Part shown: one piece after another, positions 9,062 to 9,809 of the stretch
Numbering within the stretch: position 1 is the stretch's first letter
How the letters are laid out: each line of letters opens with the position of its first letter
Origin: Pseudomonadales bacterium
Lineage (GTDB): Bacteria > Pseudomonadota > Gammaproteobacteria > Pseudomonadales > Azotimanducaceae
Reading direction: 5' to 3'
DNA length: 9,809 nucleotides
Assembly: GCA_007128525.1 (NCBI GenBank)
Contig: SKXG01000379.1
Coordinates: 1 to 9,809 of the forward strand
The notes under the pieces: generated by a model
What the model was told of the DNA's origin: nothing
What the model saw: only the letters and a program-made list of their open reading frames with translations
Database searches by the model: none
Made by a program: the position numbers and the translations under genes

Positions 9062-9809
9062 TCAGAGCCGCATAGGCATAACGATGTACAGTGCGTCACT
9101 CTCGTCTACCGCCTCTAGCAGCGCACTGCCATTGGCGTCCGATATGCTGAACCTGACCTGTTCACTGCTCACCACGCCGAGTACGTCCAGCAGGTAACTG
9201 ACGTTGAAGCTCATCTCCAGCTTGTCCCCGTCGTAGTCGACGGGCACCACTTCCTCCGCCTCATCCTGCTCCGGGTTGTTCGCCTGAATCGTCAACTGGC
9301 CTTTCTCCAACAGCAGCCGGACCCCGCGATACTTCTCATTGGACAAAATCGAGGCCCGCATAAAGGCCTGCTTCAGCGTCTCCCGATCCGCGCCAAAGCT
9401 TCTGCCGCAGTCTTTCGGAACTACCCGCTCGTAGTCCGGGAAGCGACCGTCTACCAGTTTTGTCGTCAACGCAAAATTGCCCACCTGCGCTTTCAGGTGA
9501 TTTCGGCTCAAGCTCACCGTCACCGGTTCATCCCCGTCACCAAGCAACCGGCCCAGCTCCATCACCCCCTTGCGTGGAATAATGACCTGCGTCCGCTCTA
9601 TCCCACTGACCCCTTCGGCGCGGGTTGCGATCGCCATTCGGTGTCCGTCGGTGGCTACGGCCCGCACCCGACTGCCGTCCACCTCAAGCAGCAAACCGTT
9701 GAAGTAGTAGCGGACGTCCTGCTGCGCCATCGAAAAACTGGTCTCGTCGATCAGGCGCTGCAATTCAGCCTGCGCCACCGTGAACTCGACATCAGCAGCC
9801 GCGCCTTCA
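9062..9809 (-). CDS. dnaN: DNA polymerase III beta sliding clamp, C-terminal two thirds (start missing)
   Basis: DnaN forms the ring-shaped dimer that tethers DNA polymerases and other replication and repair proteins to DNA. The frame runs off the right edge: 248 residues are visible, beginning EGAAADVEFT and corresponding to about residues 120-366 of E. coli DnaN, i.e. domains 2 and 3. The GTG at 9778 is internal (Val), not a start. Landmarks are QDVRYYFNG, VATDGHRMA, KLVDGRFPDYERVVPK, ILSNEKYRGVRL, ANNPEQDEAEE, FNVSYLLDVL and the C-terminal VMPMRL. The protein-binding pocket residues T172, G174, H175, R176 and M362 of E. coli are kept; L177 is Met here, a mild change. It lies 5 bp upstream of recF in the same operon, with dnaA expected beyond the window. 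Confidence 0.98.
   Translation of the reverse strand, partial: EGAAADVEFTVAQAELQRLIDETSFSMAQQDVRYYFNGLLLEVDGSRVRAVATDGHRMAIATRAEGVSGIERTQVIIPRKGVMELGRLLGDGDEPVTVSLSRNHLKAQVGNFALTTKLVDGRFPDYERVVPKDCGRSFGADRETLKQAFMRASILSNEKYRGVRLLLEKGQLTIQANNPEQDEAEEVVPVDYDGDKLEMSFNVSYLLDVLGVVSSEQVRFSISDANGSALLEAVDESDALYIVMPMRL

Noticed and set aside
9776..9778. GTG at 9778 as a dnaN start
   Set aside because: The frame continues to the right edge with DnaN-like sequence (DVEFTVAQAELQRLI), so this codon is an internal Val.

Overview
The window is a stretch of chromosome next to the replication origin of a moderately GC-rich gammaproteobacterium. It carries the 3' part of dnaN, then recF and gyrB in one direction, which is the classic dnaA-dnaN-recF-gyrB order read on the minus strand. 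Beyond gyrB lie a lysophospholipid acyltransferase gene, gmhB, tag, a lipid A acyltransferase gene of the LpxL type, and the Trk potassium uptake genes. From memory this resembles the origin region of Pseudomonas (gyrB, PA0005, gmhB, glySQ, tag, PA0011, then trkA further on), with two differences: no glyQS between gmhB and tag, and trkH directly behind trkA. A non-enteric gammaproteobacterium (Pseudomonas, Oceanospirillales or Chromatiales type) fits. The genus cannot be fixed from sequence reading alone.

Layout: trkA (5' end cut by the window edge) and trkH run on the plus strand as a translationally coupled pair (1-2587). They converge on the minus-strand pair tag-lpxL (4117 down to 2598). 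A 52-bp divergent gap separates tag from the plus-strand pair gmhB-acyltransferase (4170-5497). That pair converges on gyrB through a 23-bp gap containing a near-symmetric hairpin that covers both stop codons. gyrB, recF and dnaN (cut by the right edge) fill 5521-9809 on the minus strand, with spacers of 17 and 5 bp. Coding density is very high: no gap exceeds 60 bp, and there is no sign of a mobile element, RNA gene, CRISPR array or foreign island.

The genes fall into three functional sets. The first is replication and DNA topology or repair: sliding clamp, RecF, gyrase B and 3-methyladenine glycosylase. The second is envelope lipid synthesis: secondary lipid A acylation, LPS core heptose precursor and phospholipid acylation. 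The third is K+ uptake: the TrkH channel and its TrkA regulatory ring.

The most notable non-gene signal is a pair of identical, perfect 16-bp palindromes, TGTTCCACGTGGAACA, both inside recF (7981-7996 and 8620-8635). They match the known ParB-binding parS centromere type of Pseudomonas and relatives. Both are read in the same frame and encode the peptide FHVEH. I see no evidence of an undescribed system here; this is a conserved housekeeping region with embedded chromosome-segregation sites and some compact gene-junction architecture.
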